DNA of 64,000 bases from Leptospira wolffii serovar Khorat str. Khorat-H2 (GTDB lineage: Bacteria; Spirochaetota; Leptospiria; Leptospirales; Leptospiraceae), in NCBI RefSeq assembly GCF_000306115.2, contig NZ_AKWX02000016.1, positions 40,162 to 104,161 on the forward strand. Reading direction: 5' to 3'. Positions 46,770 through 57,277 of this stretch are shown here, piece by piece. Position 1 is the first letter of the stretch; the number at the start of each line of letters is the position of its first letter. The translations under genes and the position numbers were made by a program. Under the pieces are notes generated by a model. The model ran no database searches, was not told the DNA's origin, and saw nothing but the letters and a program-made list of their open reading frames with translations.

Positions 46770-47516
46770 ATGACGATTCGAAACCAGGAAGATTTGGACA
46801 AGCTGAGAAGAGTGGGTAAAGTCACTGCCGAGACCCTTTCTATAATGAGAGAGGCGGCGGTTGTAGGTATCAGTACCAAAGAATTGGATCGCATCGGTTT
46901 CGAGTATTTTTCCCGTTTCCGGGCAAAAAGCGCCCCCCAACTTATGTATAAGTTTCCGGGGAGTACTTGCATTAGTTTAAACACGGAGATCGCTCACGGA
47001 ATTCCGAACGATAGGGTTCTGAAAGAAGGGGACTTGGTAAACATAGACGTCTCGTTGGAACTAGACGGGTATTTCGCGGATACCGGGGCGACGCTCATCG
47101 TAGGACAGGATCGTAGAAACTTAAGCAATCTATTGGAAGTTTCCGAAAAGGCCTTGGGCTTGGCGTTAACGAAGGCTAAGACGGGAGAAAGATTGAACTC
47201 CATCGGGAAGTCGATCGAGCAGACTGCGAATCGAAACGGTTATAAGGTGATTCGAACATTATGCGGTCATGGAGTGGGTAAATCGCTTCACGAAGAACCT
47301 TTCGATATTTGTAATTATTATGAACCCAGAGACAGAAGGATCCTCAAATCGGGCCAAGTAATTGCGGTCGAGACTTTCGTTTCCACCGGAGCCGAAGACT
47401 TTATCGAGGATTCCGACGGATGGACGCTACGCACTCCCGACGGATCTTTTACGGCCCAGTTCGAGCATTCCGTAGTGATTACGGAGCGCGGTCCGTTGAT
47501 TTTAACCGCGGCATAA
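46770..47516 (+). CDS. map: Methionine aminopeptidase, type I
   Basis: 248 residues. Removes the N-terminal methionine of nascent proteins. The metal ligands and catalytic His are recognisable in EIAHGIPNDR, NIDVSLELDGYFADTG, CGHGVGKSLHEEP, VETFVSTG and the C-terminal FEHSVVITERG. GGAGG lies before the ATG. Pairs with a small membrane protein gene 20 bases downstream. Confidence 0.96.
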   Translation: MTIRNQEDLDKLRRVGKVTAETLSIMREAAVVGISTKELDRIGFEYFSRFRAKSAPQLMYKFPGSTCISLNTEIAHGIPNDRVLKEGDLVNIDVSLELDGYFADTGATLIVGQDRRNLSNLLEVSEKALGLALTKAKTGERLNSIGKSIEQTANRNGYKVIRTLCGHGVGKSLHEEPFDICNYYEPRDRRILKSGQVIAVETFVSTGAEDFIEDSDGWTLRTPDGSFTAQFEHSVVITERGPLILTAA

Positions 47517-47535
47517 AATTCTACAGGAGTTTTCT

Positions 47536-48069
47536 TTGTATCAATTCGCTTTAGCCACTTTACCGATTCTTATTTTTATCGCGGTCTTTTTCTTTTCCCT
47601 CCGGGATCGTAAGAAGAAGGAGACTTTCATAGAAACTTCTTTTATGAGTTTCTTGCCTGCGATTTTTACCCGCACTTTCTCCGGTCTTAGTATGGAAAAG
47701 GTGATTTCCCTGATCGAAGGAGCGGGTTATCACTCCAAACTTTCCGGAGAGAAGCTCTTTTTCCAAAACGCTTCCACTTTGGAAAAACATAGAAACTGGC
47801 TTTGGTCTTTCGGAGCGGTTTTGAAGAAGACCGACGGTTCCTTTCAGTGTAAGCTATACTTGAATCCCGGTGCCGTAATCACCGTTCCGGCCGCATTATT
47901 GGTGGTGATCTTTTACGGACTGCTCGTTCAAAATAATCTTCCTCCGGATCGTACATCCATATTCCCATATTTTTTTCTGGGCTTCGGAATCTTTTTCGCC
48001 GTATCCAGCCTGATTTCCCAGACGATCAAAGAACGTAAATACTTTAAGGAATACATTCTAAATCATTAG
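47536..48069 (+). CDS. Hypothetical three-helix membrane protein
   Basis: 177 residues, TTG start supported by AGGAG 6 bases before. Helices at about 3-22, 115-135 and 146-165, with a soluble segment of about 90 residues between the first two (VISLIEGAGYHSKLSGEK, LEKHRNWLWSFGAVLKK). Function unknown. It overlaps neither neighbour but is within 20 bases of map and 4 of the transporter gene, so one transcript is likely. Confidence 0.72.
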   Translation: MYQFALATLPILIFIAVFFFSLRDRKKKETFIETSFMSFLPAIFTRTFSGLSMEKVISLIEGAGYHSKLSGEKLFFQNASTLEKHRNWLWSFGAVLKKTDGSFQCKLYLNPGAVITVPAALLVVIFYGLLVQNNLPPDRTSIFPYFFLGFGIFFAVSSLISQTIKERKYFKEYILNH

Positions 48070-48072
48070 AAT

Positions 48073-48903
48073 ATGCTAATACGCCTTTCCTTAATTCTTC
48101 TGTCTTTGTCCTCTATGCTGAGCCTCGGGCTGAAGATAGACCGAAAGGAGATCGGTTCTTGGAGAAGTTCAGGTCCTCTGTTGGGATTCGCTTTTCTTTG
48201 GAATTTCGGCGTTCTTCCGATAGTCGCCATTTTTTTGGGCAAGCTTCTGCAACTCTCCGACTTGGCTACCGTGGCGATTTTTCTTTGCGCGTCCTCTCCC
48301 GGAGGAGCCTCGGGAGGGCTTTTCGTATTGAGAGGAAAAGGAAATCCGGTTTTGGGCGGACTTTTGATTGCGACTCTGAACGGTGCAAATACAGTCCTGA
48401 CTCCATTCATATTCTCCGTATACCAAGGAGGGAGCGGATTCGAGACGGATTTATTCTTAAGATTATTGGCGATTGGATTCTTCCTACAAGGTCTTCCTCT
48501 GTTGATCGGACTAGTCGTTCGTTATTTCTTTCCCCATCCTGCCAGAATCTCGGAGGTTTGGGTGGAGAAATTCAGCACTTATTGTCTCGTATTTTCCATT
48601 TTGGTTTTAGTGGCACAATACGGGGACAAGGCGCTTAGTTTAGGCCCGATTGTTTGGTTGGCTGCGGCGCTTACCGTAGGAACTTCCCTTTTGCCGGGAT
48701 GGTTGATTTGGAAAGGAAAGCAAGATACGAAAGCGTCTCTTTCCTTGGTTTCCGGTATTCGTAGTCTTTCTCTCGCATTGCTTTTGGCGGAATTGCACGT
48801 TAAGAATCCGGAGGCGCTTCTTACCATTCTTATGTATGGAGTATTGATGTACGGTCTTACCGCCCTGGCTGCACAATACTGGAAGGGAAGGGTTCGATAC
48901 TAA
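48073..48903 (+). CDS. BASS/bile-acid:sodium-symporter-like transporter
   Basis: 276 residues with about nine helices. The conserved LGLKIDRKEIG region and FLCASSPGGASGGLFVLRGKGN (the crossing helix with Asn/Gly) match bile-acid:sodium symporter-type proteins (SbmA/ASBT fold). It probably moves an organic anion using an ion gradient; substrate unknown. Confidence 0.82.
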   Translation: MLIRLSLILLSLSSMLSLGLKIDRKEIGSWRSSGPLLGFAFLWNFGVLPIVAIFLGKLLQLSDLATVAIFLCASSPGGASGGLFVLRGKGNPVLGGLLIATLNGANTVLTPFIFSVYQGGSGFETDLFLRLLAIGFFLQGLPLLIGLVVRYFFPHPARISEVWVEKFSTYCLVFSILVLVAQYGDKALSLGPIVWLAAALTVGTSLLPGWLIWKGKQDTKASLSLVSGIRSLSLALLLAELHVKNPEALLTILMYGVLMYGLTALAAQYWKGRVRY

Positions 48904-48986
48904 TCTGTTTTCCTGTACTTAGAAATAATTCGCGAATTCCATGGCTTTCGGATAGAATGACTACCGAATTTAGGTCAAACACTCTT

Positions 48987-50054
48987 ATGAATCTCCGACT
49001 ACTCTCTTTTATATCGATTCTAATCTTCTTAGGTTCCTGCAAAGGAGTGAGAGTGGAGTATCCGTTTTATCCTCCTACACCAGAAGGAAGAGATCTACGC
49101 ATCTTTCTAAAAGGAGTGCGTAACGTAGGATTGGCCGTGGAGCCGGCCAAGGCGGATGTATGGATGGAGGATTACGAATTGAGTCGTTCCTTCATACTCA
49201 TGGTTCCCGGGAAGATCTATGAGGCATTTGCGGAGGATTCCTATTTTAAGATGATCGATCTGAGCAAGAGGGCGGATATTCTAAACGAGGCTACTCTTTC
49301 TCTAACCGGTATCGTACAATCCAGGGTGAAATTGGGGAATTTACTCGGGGCGGAAGCGATTCTCTATGTTACAGTCGGGCGTCCCGTATCGGAATGTTCT
49401 ATTGAGTTAAAAACCGATTATCTTGCGATGGGGATGACCATTCTACAAGCCGCTGCGGCCGCAAATTCCAAGAACAGAAGACATAGGGCGATTGCTCCTA
49501 TTTCTCCCGCCCAAGATCCGGTAATGAAGCCTACGGGAGTCAGAAGGATTCTCTTGCCCATAGAAGCGAGTCTCGTTCGGGTCGATTCCGGAGAAACCAA
49601 GAAGGCGGTGATCTCGAGGCCTTCCGTCGTTTACAATGGAGTAGGCGATACCAGTTGTCCCGCTTTACTTCAATCATTATCCGTCGCATTAGAGGAAGCG
49701 ATCCCGGATATCGAGGCAAGACTTTCTCCCAAAATAAAAACCGAAAGAGTGTCTATTTTCACGGAAGAGGAGGATCCCGAAGTTTCCGCATTCTTGGAAG
49801 AAGGATACGAGGAAATTAAGGGAGAGACTCCTAGTTTCAATCGAGCCAAGCAAGCCTGGGAGAAGGCGGACCAAAAAGCAAAAGGCAAATCCTGGGCCGC
49901 CAAAGCGAATCTTGCCACTTACTATTTTTCCCAAGGAGATTTTGAGAAGGCTTCCGAACTCTACGATCAAGCTTCGAAATTGAACGGTCCGGAAAAGGAT
50001 TATCTAAACGATTTGAGAAGAATTTCCTCTGCCGCTGCCGAAGCGGTAGAATAG
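48987..50054 (+). CDS. CsgG/GNA1162-like lipoprotein with TPR tail
   Basis: 355 residues from the second ATG (a first ATG at 48957 spoils the signal). Lipoprotein signal ending FLGSCKG. The middle (GKIYEAFAEDSYFKMIDLSKRADILNEATLSLTGIVQSRV and GAEAILYVTVGRPVSECSIEL) resembles CsgG/GNA1162-type periplasmic lipoproteins. The last 70 residues form TPR-like helices (ANLATYYFSQGDFEKASELYDQASKL). It converges on ftsZ. Family assignment is tentative. Confidence 0.7.
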   Translation: MNLRLLSFISILIFLGSCKGVRVEYPFYPPTPEGRDLRIFLKGVRNVGLAVEPAKADVWMEDYELSRSFILMVPGKIYEAFAEDSYFKMIDLSKRADILNEATLSLTGIVQSRVKLGNLLGAEAILYVTVGRPVSECSIELKTDYLAMGMTILQAAAAANSKNRRHRAIAPISPAQDPVMKPTGVRRILLPIEASLVRVDSGETKKAVISRPSVVYNGVGDTSCPALLQSLSVALEEAIPDIEARLSPKIKTERVSIFTEEEDPEVSAFLEEGYEEIKGETPSFNRAKQAWEKADQKAKGKSWAAKANLATYYFSQGDFEKASELYDQASKLNGPEKDYLNDLRRISSAAAEAVE

Positions 50055-50105
50055 TCGATCGCCTCCATGAATAGGAGGATATGATTCGTAAAGCGGAGTC
50101 GGAAA

Positions 50106-50125
50106 AGGAGAAGTAAACTTCTCCT
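50106..50125. terminator. Bidirectional hairpin between the lipoprotein and ftsZ
   Basis: AGGAGAAG-TAAA-CTTCTCCT, a perfect 8-base stem, one base from the ftsZ stop and 51 bases from the lipoprotein stop. No long T-run is attached, so efficiency is uncertain. Confidence 0.65.
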
Positions 50126-50126
50126 C

Positions 50127-51305
50127 TTAGCCTCTATTACGGTCGTTTCTTCTTAAGAAGGCGGGGATATCATAATCTTCTTTAGCGGGAGTTTGGGAAC
50201 TTCTCGCCTTTAAACCGCGATACGCATCCGCATCAGGCAATCTTTCGGGTTCGGAACGGAAACTAGGACGAGGCTCTTCCGTTTCTTCCAGACCTACTAC
50301 TTTTCTTTGGGGCTGCGTTTTTGTAGGAATACCTAAACCGGAAGGTCGTTTGTGGAAACCCGTAGCTATTACTGTGACTCGAATCCTTCTTTCCAACTCC
50401 GGATCTTCGGTAAGCCCCACGATGATATTCGCATTCGGATCCACTTGAGAAGTGATGATCTGAGAGACTTCGTTCCAGTCGGAAATGGTCAGATCGGTGC
50501 CGCCGGTCACGTTGATCAGAAGGGAGGTCGCTCCTGCGATGGAGCGGGAATCCAGGAGTGCGTTATCGATCGCGTAGTTAACCGCTTCAGATACCTTATT
50601 CTCGCCGCTGCCTTCTCCCACCCCCATGACGGCGTCTCCGGTATCCTTCATGATGGTCTTCACGTCCGCAAAGTCCACGTTGATGAGTCCCGGATTGTTT
50701 ACTATATCGCTGATTCCTCGGACCGCGTTGAGAAGAATATCGTCTATGACCCGAAACGCCTGGTCGATCGGAGTGTTTCTATCCACAACTTGGAAGATGG
50801 ACTCGTTATTGACTAGAATGAGAGTGTCCACATGCGCCCGAAGTTGTTCCACGCCTCGTTTCGCCAACTCCATTCTGCGTTTACCCTCGAAGGAGAACGG
50901 GATGGTAACCACTCCTACCACCAGGCATTTCATTTCCTTTGCGATCTTTGCCACGATAGGAGCGGCGCCCGTACCGGTACCTCCGCCCATCCCCGCCGTT
51001 ACAAATACCATATCGGAGCCCTGGATTGCGGAAATGATTCTCTCCCTATCCTCTTCTGCAGCCTTGGTGCCTAGGTCCGGATCTCCTCCGGCTCCCATTC
51101 CTCTAGTGGTCTTGGAGCCCAGGGTGATTTTATTTTCTATATTAGAACGTCTTAATACTTGCTCGTCGGTATTCATGATGACATATTCCACTCCTCTCAG
51201 ACTGGAATTTGCCATTCTAGCGACTGCGTTCATCCCGCCGCCGCCGATACCTAACACTTTTATGATCGCAGGGCTCGTTTTTTCCTCTTCTTCGAAACGT
51301 AACAT
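50127..51305 (-). CDS. ftsZ: Cell division protein FtsZ
   Basis: 392 residues. Tubulin-like GTPase forming the division ring. GTP loop [12 protein letters not shown] (about residue 105), the T7 loop with [11 protein letters not shown], a variable linker from about 318, and a conserved end YDIPAFLRR that binds FtsA. It follows ftsA by 11 bases in the ftsQ-ftsA-ftsZ run. Confidence 0.98.
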   Translation of the reverse strand: MLRFEEEEKTSPAIIKVLGIGGGGMNAVARMANSSLRGVEYVIMNTDEQVLRRSNIENKITLGSKTTRGMGAGGDPDLGTKAAEEDRERIISAIQGSDMVFVTAGMGGGTGTGAAPIVAKIAKEMKCLVVGVVTIPFSFEGKRRMELAKRGVEQLRAHVDTLILVNNESIFQVVDRNTPIDQAFRVIDDILLNAVRGISDIVNNPGLINVDFADVKTIMKDTGDAVMGVGEGSGENKVSEAVNYAIDNALLDSRSIAGATSLLINVTGGTDLTISDWNEVSQIITSQVDPNANIIVGLTEDPELERRIRVTVIATGFHKRPSGLGIPTKTQPQRKVVGLEETEEPRPSFRSEPERLPDADAYRGLKARSSQTPAKEDYDIPAFLRRNDRNRG

Positions 51306-51316
51306 GTTTCACTCCC

Positions 51317-52543
51317 TTAGAGGTTTTCCTCTATCCATCTCCGAATCTTTTTGCTCCAGGTCTCGCTTCGGTCCTGGGATTTTCTTTCCATGTCTCCCAA
51401 TCGGGAGGCGTATTTAATGAGTCCTACGGCGGTTGAAAATTCGGGGGAGGAGACTCTGTCTGCGAGTCCGCTTAATCCCGCAGGTCTTGCTCTCGTTACC
51501 GTTAGGCGAAACACGTCTTCGGCGAGGCCTTCGATTCCTTCCAAAAGGCTTCCGCCTCCGGTAAGAATGACCCCGCCTGCTAGAAAGGATTTCTTTCCCG
51601 ATTTTACGAGTTCCGCATCCACCATTTCGAAGATTTCCCGCATACGGGGTTCGATTACGTGCACCAATTCTTCCCGCAGAATGGTTCTTGCCGGTCTTCC
51701 GCTGATCGGAGGAATTTCCACTGTTTCCGTAGGATCCATGTCTTCCAGAGAGCAATGCCCGTATCTTTTTTTAACCAACTCTGCGGTCTCTATCGTCGTC
51801 TTTAATCCGATGGATAGATCGGAGGTAACATTATATCCTCCGAATGGAATCACCGCCGAATACGAGATTCCCCCGTCTATATATACGATAAGATCGCAGA
51901 TGCCTGCTCCTATGTCCAAAACGGCAGTCCCTAGATCTTTTTCGCCGGAAGTGAGTACGGCTTCCGAAGAAGCAAGACTTGAGAGCACACGAGTTTCCTC
52001 CGCGAGTCCTGCGGCCTCTATGCATTTTTCCAAATTATGAAGAGCGGTAATACCTGCGGTAACGATATGTACTTCGGCTTCTAGTCTGACTCCGGTCATT
52101 CCGATCGGATCCTTGATGGAGCTTTGATCGTCGACGGAGAATTCCTTGGACAGTACGTGTAGAATTTCCTGGTCCGCGGGAACTCTTACTGCTTGAGCGG
52201 CTTCTATGACTCTTACGACGTCGGGTTCGGTGACCGCCCTGTCCCTGTTCGTGATCGCAACGACTCCTTTAGAGTTGTCCGCGCGGACGGATTTACCGGT
52301 AACGTTAACCACCACATAACCGATTTCTAAACCACACATGAGTTCCGCTTCACTCACCGCCTCTATGATGGATCGGGTAGTGGCTTCGATATTCACTATG
52401 GATCCGTTCTTGATTCCGGAAGACGGAAAGGAACCGGTGCCTATGATTTCGGTTTCGTATTCGGATACGGGACGGCCCACTACCACCTTTGTCAGGGAGG
52501 AGCCCAGGTCCAGAGCTACGATTGTTCTTTCAGAAGATTCCAT
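51317..52543 (-). CDS. ftsA: Cell division protein FtsA
   Basis: 408 residues. Actin-like ATPase that ties FtsZ to the membrane. Phosphate 1 loop [14 protein letters not shown] at the start, phosphate 2 around [19 protein letters not shown], adenosine loop [12 protein letters not shown], and a C-terminal amphipathic segment ([12 protein letters not shown]) for membrane binding. Confidence 0.97.
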   Translation of the reverse strand: MESSERTIVALDLGSSLTKVVVGRPVSEYETEIIGTGSFPSSGIKNGSIVNIEATTRSIIEAVSEAELMCGLEIGYVVVNVTGKSVRADNSKGVVAITNRDRAVTEPDVVRVIEAAQAVRVPADQEILHVLSKEFSVDDQSSIKDPIGMTGVRLEAEVHIVTAGITALHNLEKCIEAAGLAEETRVLSSLASSEAVLTSGEKDLGTAVLDIGAGICDLIVYIDGGISYSAVIPFGGYNVTSDLSIGLKTTIETAELVKKRYGHCSLEDMDPTETVEIPPISGRPARTILREELVHVIEPRMREIFEMVDAELVKSGKKSFLAGGVILTGGGSLLEGIEGLAEDVFRLTVTRARPAGLSGLADRVSSPEFSTAVGLIKYASRLGDMERKSQDRSETWSKKIRRWIEENL

Positions 52544-52547
52544 ATTC

Positions 52548-53291
52548 TTAATGGTAGACCGCGTCTTCTCCTCGTATATCCACGAGTTTGGGTCTTACTT
52601 TTTCTTTTTCAAGATATGCTAATACTGCGTACAATTTTCTAAACTGTTCCGTCTGGAATAATGTTCCGATCTGTACTCGGACCGGGATGGGAGTATCGGC
52701 ATATACGAATATTTCCCCGTCTTCGTGCAAGGAGACTTCCGAAACTCTGGTCTTCAAGGCAGGATAGGATCTAAAAGCGTTCTCTACGGAGGTATGCAGA
52801 TCCTTGAACGCGGCCCCGGACATATGGCCTTTTTCTCTAGGAAAGGTTCCGGAAAGAACCGTGAGGCCTGGAGTCCGAACATCGTCCATAGAAAGGATTT
52901 TTAGCTCGGAGTCTATTTCGAACAAATGGCCGTCAGAATTTATGAGATAGGTCGGCTTTCTTTCCGTGATTTCCACGAGTAGCTGGTCGTCGGTCTTTTT
53001 TTCCAGTCTAGCGGATTTGATTCTGGGGTGAGAATTCAGTCGGTGTTCCATTTGGCCGAGGTCGTAGTTTTCGAAAGAGGTTCCCGGTTGGATACCCATT
53101 ATCTGAACGATTTCTTCCGTCTTAAGAGTCTCGTGTCCGGTCAGTATGAGCTTATTCAACTCCTGGGGAAGGGAACCCTTCTTATATCCCCAACCCAAAA
53201 GGCTAACGAGTAGGAAGAGGAGACCCAGAAGCCACCAACTAGTTCTTTTTTGGATGAATTCTTTCAAAAAGTCAATTATATTATGTCTCAT
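52548..53291 (-). CDS. ftsQ: Cell division protein FtsQ
   Basis: 247 residues. Short cytoplasmic N-terminus, one membrane helix (about 18-33), a POTRA domain ([19 protein letters not shown], then [27 protein letters not shown]) and the beta domain. It links the divisome to septal cell-wall synthesis. It is first in the operon and 4 bases from ftsA; no murein genes precede it, unlike the classical dcw cluster. Confidence 0.93.
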   Translation of the reverse strand: MRHNIIDFLKEFIQKRTSWWLLGLLFLLVSLLGWGYKKGSLPQELNKLILTGHETLKTEEIVQIMGIQPGTSFENYDLGQMEHRLNSHPRIKSARLEKKTDDQLLVEITERKPTYLINSDGHLFEIDSELKILSMDDVRTPGLTVLSGTFPREKGHMSGAAFKDLHTSVENAFRSYPALKTRVSEVSLHEDGEIFVYADTPIPVRVQIGTLFQTEQFRKLYAVLAYLEKEKVRPKLVDIRGEDAVYH

Positions 53292-53429
53292 ACGACCGCA
53301 TACTGGCTTTTTTCTTCTTCTTAATACAAGTATCGGGTGAATCCTAAAAATTTCATTCTTCTATTTTTAGAGTCTTTGGGGATTTAGTTGCCCCCTTTTC
53401 CGATCCGAAGTTTCTAAGAAAGCAAGACC

Positions 53430-54233
53430 ATGAAGCTGCCTCTTCCTTCCCCCATTTATTTAGGCATCGCCTTTTTTTGCGTCTTCTTGATCCTAATGTA
53501 CCAGTCAGTCATAGAAAGAGCAGGATCGGAGGAGGATTATCCTTATACTTTAAAGATCTATTATCCTAAATCCCAGGGGATTCGCCCGGGGATTCCTGTG
53601 AGTATTTTAGGAGTGGAGAGAGGTGTGGTTCGGGACGTGGATGTGGTGTCCATTGAAGAGGTTCCGGACAAGAGATTTTTGGATCCGAATCGGACCAAGG
53701 CGGTGGAGATCACCATTCGATTGGCGGAACCGATTACACTGTATTCTAATTATAATATCAGCTTTCGTACCGCTACGGTCTTGGCGGGTAGGACCATAGA
53801 CATCGATCCCGGAAACGCGGAGGAGAATCCCAAACAGGCCTTCTTCAATCCCACATACAAGGAAGCCGAAGGTTTTCGTCCCGACTTCGCTCCTTCCGCA
53901 AAGTATTACGACGATTTCTTTGCGGCGTCCACCGGGGTTATCCGGGAGAATAAGGAGGATATCAATCTTGTCTTCCGCAATCTCATGGACGTTTCCTATA
54001 AGTTGCAAGGGCATACCGGTTCCGTACCTAGATTCATCAACGATTCCGACACATACGACGCCTTGGCCGAGACCGCTTACGATATGAGGGTTTTGGGGGA
54101 CGGAGCGAGAAGGTATGCGGAAGGCTATCGCAAGATCGAAAGAAGCGCTCCTATTCCTTTTTCCATCAATCTTTATAGAAGGACCACTCTACTCGGAGAT
54201 ATCTCTAGCGACTTCTATCTGAATCGACTCTGA
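53430..54233 (+). CDS. MCE (MlaD-like) lipid-binding protein
   Basis: 267 residues: one N-terminal helix, then an MCE domain (LKIYYPKSQGIRPGIPVSILGVERGVV) with the family GxxV pattern, and a helical C-terminal part. MCE proteins form rings that carry lipids between membranes with an MlaE/MlaF ABC transporter, which is not nearby. Divergent from ftsQ. Confidence 0.88.
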   Translation: MKLPLPSPIYLGIAFFCVFLILMYQSVIERAGSEEDYPYTLKIYYPKSQGIRPGIPVSILGVERGVVRDVDVVSIEEVPDKRFLDPNRTKAVEITIRLAEPITLYSNYNISFRTATVLAGRTIDIDPGNAEENPKQAFFNPTYKEAEGFRPDFAPSAKYYDDFFAASTGVIRENKEDINLVFRNLMDVSYKLQGHTGSVPRFINDSDTYDALAETAYDMRVLGDGARRYAEGYRKIERSAPIPFSINLYRRTTLLGDISSDFYLNRL

Positions 54234-54296
54234 GTTTCGTTTTTCCGGTCCGAAAATACGAGGACAAACGGGAGCGGTCTGCCGATCCTAGCCCCA

Positions 54297-55400
54297 ATGA
54301 GAGTCGCAGTGATCCACGATTGGTTGAACGGTATGAGAGGAGGGGAGATAGTCCTCGATTCCATTTTGAAAATTTTCCCGGAAGCCGATCTGTTCACCCT
54401 TTTTTATGAAAAGGGAAAGTTAAACGAGAGAATAGAGAACCGCAGGATCGTTACGGCCTTTACGGATCGCTTGCCATTCAAATCCAAGTATCGTTGGTAT
54501 CTTCCCTTATTTCCCACGGCCATAGAATCTTTGGACCTTAGAGGATACGATCTTATTCTTTCCTCTTCTCACTGCGTGGCCAAAGGAGTCATACCGGATC
54601 CGGATGCGATTCACATTAGCTACGTACATTCTCCTATGAGATACGTTTGGGATCTGTATTACGATTATTTTCCGGCAAGAAGCGGTTTGAAATTTTTCGC
54701 CTTCCAGTTGGTTTCGAATTATCTCAGGACTTGGGATGCGGCATCGGCGAATCGGGTGGATTCCTTTTTATGCAACTCCGCCTTTGTTTCCAGAAGAATT
54801 CGGAAATTCTATAGAAGAGACGCGCAAGTTGTCTTTCCCCCCTGCCTGCCCGAGGGTTTCCGGGTAAAGAGCGCAAAGAAGGAGAATTTCGATCTCATAG
54901 TCTCCGCATTCGCTCCTTATAAGAGAATCGACCTCGCGATCGAGGCCTACAGAAAGAACGGGCGGAGCCTCAAGATTTTGGGGAGCGGACAAGAATATAA
55001 GAAATTAGTAAAGGAACTTCCTCCCAATGTGGAGATTCTTCCCCATCGTCCTCGTAAGGAAGTGGAGGAGTATCTGGAGAAGGCCAGGACGTTCATTTTT
55101 CCCGGAATGGAGGATTTCGGGATCGCTCCCGTGGAGGCGCAGGGGTATTCCACGCCGGTAGTGGCTTATGCCAAGGGAGGAGCCTTGGAAACCGTGGTCT
55201 CCGGAAAGACCGGGGTGTTCTTTCGGGAGCAGACCGTGGACTCCTTGAACGAAGCGATCTCCGAGTCGGACCGGAAAGAGTGGAAAACCAAGGACTTTCA
55301 AGCCTCCGTAAGCCGTTTTACCGAGGAAAAATTCATTATCCAAATCTCGAAGGAGGTCGAGACTATAAACAAGAACTCTCGAGGAAGGAGGGGCCTTTGA
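54297..55400 (+). CDS. GT4-type glycosyltransferase
   Basis: 367 residues, GT-B fold. N-terminal AVIHDWLNGMRGGEIVLDSI and the C-terminal sugar-nucleotide motif FIFPGMEDFGIAPVEAQGYSTPVVAYAKGG with its E-x7-E pair are typical of GT4. It probably builds LPS or another envelope glycan. The stop is overlapped by the flbD start, tying it to the motor operon. Confidence 0.9.
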   Translation: MRVAVIHDWLNGMRGGEIVLDSILKIFPEADLFTLFYEKGKLNERIENRRIVTAFTDRLPFKSKYRWYLPLFPTAIESLDLRGYDLILSSSHCVAKGVIPDPDAIHISYVHSPMRYVWDLYYDYFPARSGLKFFAFQLVSNYLRTWDAASANRVDSFLCNSAFVSRRIRKFYRRDAQVVFPPCLPEGFRVKSAKKENFDLIVSAFAPYKRIDLAIEAYRKNGRSLKILGSGQEYKKLVKELPPNVEILPHRPRKEVEEYLEKARTFIFPGMEDFGIAPVEAQGYSTPVVAYAKGGALETVVSGKTGVFFREQTVDSLNEAISESDRKEWKTKDFQASVSRFTEEKFIIQISKEVETINKNSRGRRGL

Positions 55401-55621
55401 TTACCCTGCACCGATTGAAGGGAACGGAATTCGTTCTCAACGCCTCTCATATCGAATGTATCGAGGCCAATCCGGATACTACGATTACTCTGTCTAACGA
55501 TAGGAAATACGTGGTTCAGGAACCTATTCCGGTCGTGATCGAGAAGATTATAGAGTTCAAAAAACGGATCCTGGTGTTTCCTTTGGGTTCCGCGCCGGAT
55601 GAATTTAAGAGGGCTGATTAA
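55397..55621 (+). CDS. flbD: Flagellar protein FlbD
   Basis: 74 residues from a TTG that overlaps the stop of the glycosyltransferase, with AGGAGG just upstream. The sequence ITLHRLKGTEFVLNASHIECIE and ETxxxG-free end (ILVFPLGSAPDEFKR) match the short FlbD family, which precedes motA in spirochaetes and other flagellates. Its exact role is unclear. Confidence 0.9.
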   Translation: MITLHRLKGTEFVLNASHIECIEANPDTTITLSNDRKYVVQEPIPVVIEKIIEFKKRILVFPLGSAPDEFKRAD

Positions 55622-55627
55622 ACTGCA

Positions 55628-56410
55628 ATGGATATAGCTACAATCATAGGTCTTGGCTCTGCAATTACGGTGTTCATTTTCGGGATTCTTTCCGCAGGAT
55701 TGAATCCGATAGATATCGTGGACATTCCTTCCGTTTTGATCACTTTCGGAGGTGCGACGGCCTGTACCGTTATGGCGGTGCCCTGGCAGAATACCCTGGA
55801 CCTTGGTAAGGTGACCCGTAAGGCTTTCCGGGAAGAGAAAAGCGATCTTATAGGTTTGATTAAAACCCTCGTATCCTTCTCCGAAAAAGCGAGAAGGGAA
55901 GGTCTTCTTGCTTTGGAAGACGACGTAAACGAACTTCCGGAAGAATTCCTACGAAAAGGGATTACTCTAGTCGTCGACGGTACCGACCCGGAATTGGTTC
56001 GGAATATTATGGAAACCGAGATGAGCAATATCGCCTCTCGTCACAGTGCCGGAAAAGGCTGGTGGGAAAACTGGGGAGCTCTCGCTCCCGCATTCGGGAT
56101 GATCGGAACTCTGATCGGACTCGTACAGATGTTGAAGAACCTCGGATCCGGAGACGCGAGTGCGATCGGAACGGGGATGGCTGCGGCTCTTATCACCACA
56201 CTTTACGGATCCATGGGTGCGAACATGGTGGCCATTCCCATCATGAAAAAACTCATGCGTAAATCCGAGGACGAGCTGTTGGTTAGACAGATTATGATAG
56301 AAGGAACTCTTTCCATCCAGTCCGGAGACAACCCTCGTATCGTTAAGGATAAACTCGCGAGTTATCTTCCTCCGGGAGAACGGGGCGTCCTTAAAGACGA
56401 AAACGATTAA
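55628..56410 (+). CDS. motA: Flagellar motor stator protein MotA
   Basis: 260 residues. Four membrane helices; the ExbB/TolQ-type GWWENWGALAPAFGMIGTLIGLVQML region is near residues 142-166. The large cytoplasmic loop (65-140) carries charged residues that contact FliG. With MotB it forms the proton or sodium channel that powers the periplasmic flagella. It starts 6 bases after flbD. Confidence 0.97.
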   Translation: MDIATIIGLGSAITVFIFGILSAGLNPIDIVDIPSVLITFGGATACTVMAVPWQNTLDLGKVTRKAFREEKSDLIGLIKTLVSFSEKARREGLLALEDDVNELPEEFLRKGITLVVDGTDPELVRNIMETEMSNIASRHSAGKGWWENWGALAPAFGMIGTLIGLVQMLKNLGSGDASAIGTGMAAALITTLYGSMGANMVAIPIMKKLMRKSEDELLVRQIMIEGTLSIQSGDNPRIVKDKLASYLPPGERGVLKDEND

Positions 56411-56431
56411 TCGAGGATTCGGTAGAAGATT

Positions 56432-57259
56432 ATGGCTAAGCAGAAATGTCCTGAATGTATCCAGAATATTCCCGAGTACATGTTGACTTACGGGGACATG
56501 GTGACCCTTCTTCTTTGCTTCTTCATCATGCTATATCGTACCGGTAAGACGAATGCTATCGAGATGCAGATTATTCTGTCCGCATTCAAGACGACCACGG
56601 GCTTCTTTGACGGAGGTCAGACTCTTTCCAAGGGTAAGTTGGAGGAAATGGGAATGAATATAGAAAGCCTTCCTTCCATGACTACGGGAAAGGCTCTCTC
56701 CAAATCCAAGAAGACCGCTACGGAATTATTCAAGCCCGAGATAGAAGCGGGAAAGGTAAGAGTCACGGAAGACGAGAGAGGTTTGGTGATTAGTCTCGTC
56801 GGGGCGGATTATTTTAATCCCGGCTCGGCCATATTGCAGGAACCAATTAAGGCCACATTGAAGAAGGCGAGCGGACTCATTAAGGGATTGGAAAGATTCG
56901 TGAGGGTAGAAGGACATTGCGATGCCGACGCGGTCTTGCCCGGGGCTAACCCGAACCGAGAGGAACGTACTTATCTAAACAATTGGGATCTGGCGGGAGC
57001 GAGGGCCATCAATTCCACCGATTATGTGGTAGGAGTGGGAAAATTGGATCCGAGTTGGTTCCAGGCCGTAAGCTTCGGGTCCTATCGTCCATTGGTGGTG
57101 GAGAATGAAGGAACTCCGGAAGCCAAGGCATTCAACAGAAGAATAGACATCGTAATATTAACCGAGAAGTCCACCAAACGGAGCGAATACGAATCGAATT
57201 TCGGACTGCCTAAGAGCAGAGTACCGGGTTCGGAATCCTCCACGGAAAGCGGACTTTAA
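56432..57259 (+). CDS. motB: Flagellar motor stator protein MotB
   Basis: 275 residues. The N-terminus is MAKQKCPECIQNIPEY and one helix holds the ion-binding aspartate in TYGDMVTLLLCFFIML (about residue 22). Residues 120-260 are an OmpA-like peptidoglycan-binding domain (VEGHCDADAV, then NNWDLAGARA and FNRRIDIVIL). Works with MotA. Confidence 0.96.
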   Translation: MAKQKCPECIQNIPEYMLTYGDMVTLLLCFFIMLYRTGKTNAIEMQIILSAFKTTTGFFDGGQTLSKGKLEEMGMNIESLPSMTTGKALSKSKKTATELFKPEIEAGKVRVTEDERGLVISLVGADYFNPGSAILQEPIKATLKKASGLIKGLERFVRVEGHCDADAVLPGANPNREERTYLNNWDLAGARAINSTDYVVGVGKLDPSWFQAVSFGSYRPLVVENEGTPEAKAFNRRIDIVILTEKSTKRSEYESNFGLPKSRVPGSESSTESGL

Positions 57260-57277
57260 TAGAAAAGGAGAATACCC

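Noticed and set aside
50626..51417. 263-codon plus-strand frame
   Set aside because: Antisense to ftsZ and the end of ftsA, both of which are certain; no domain of its own.
51351..52040. 229-codon plus-strand frame
   Set aside because: Antisense shadow of ftsA.
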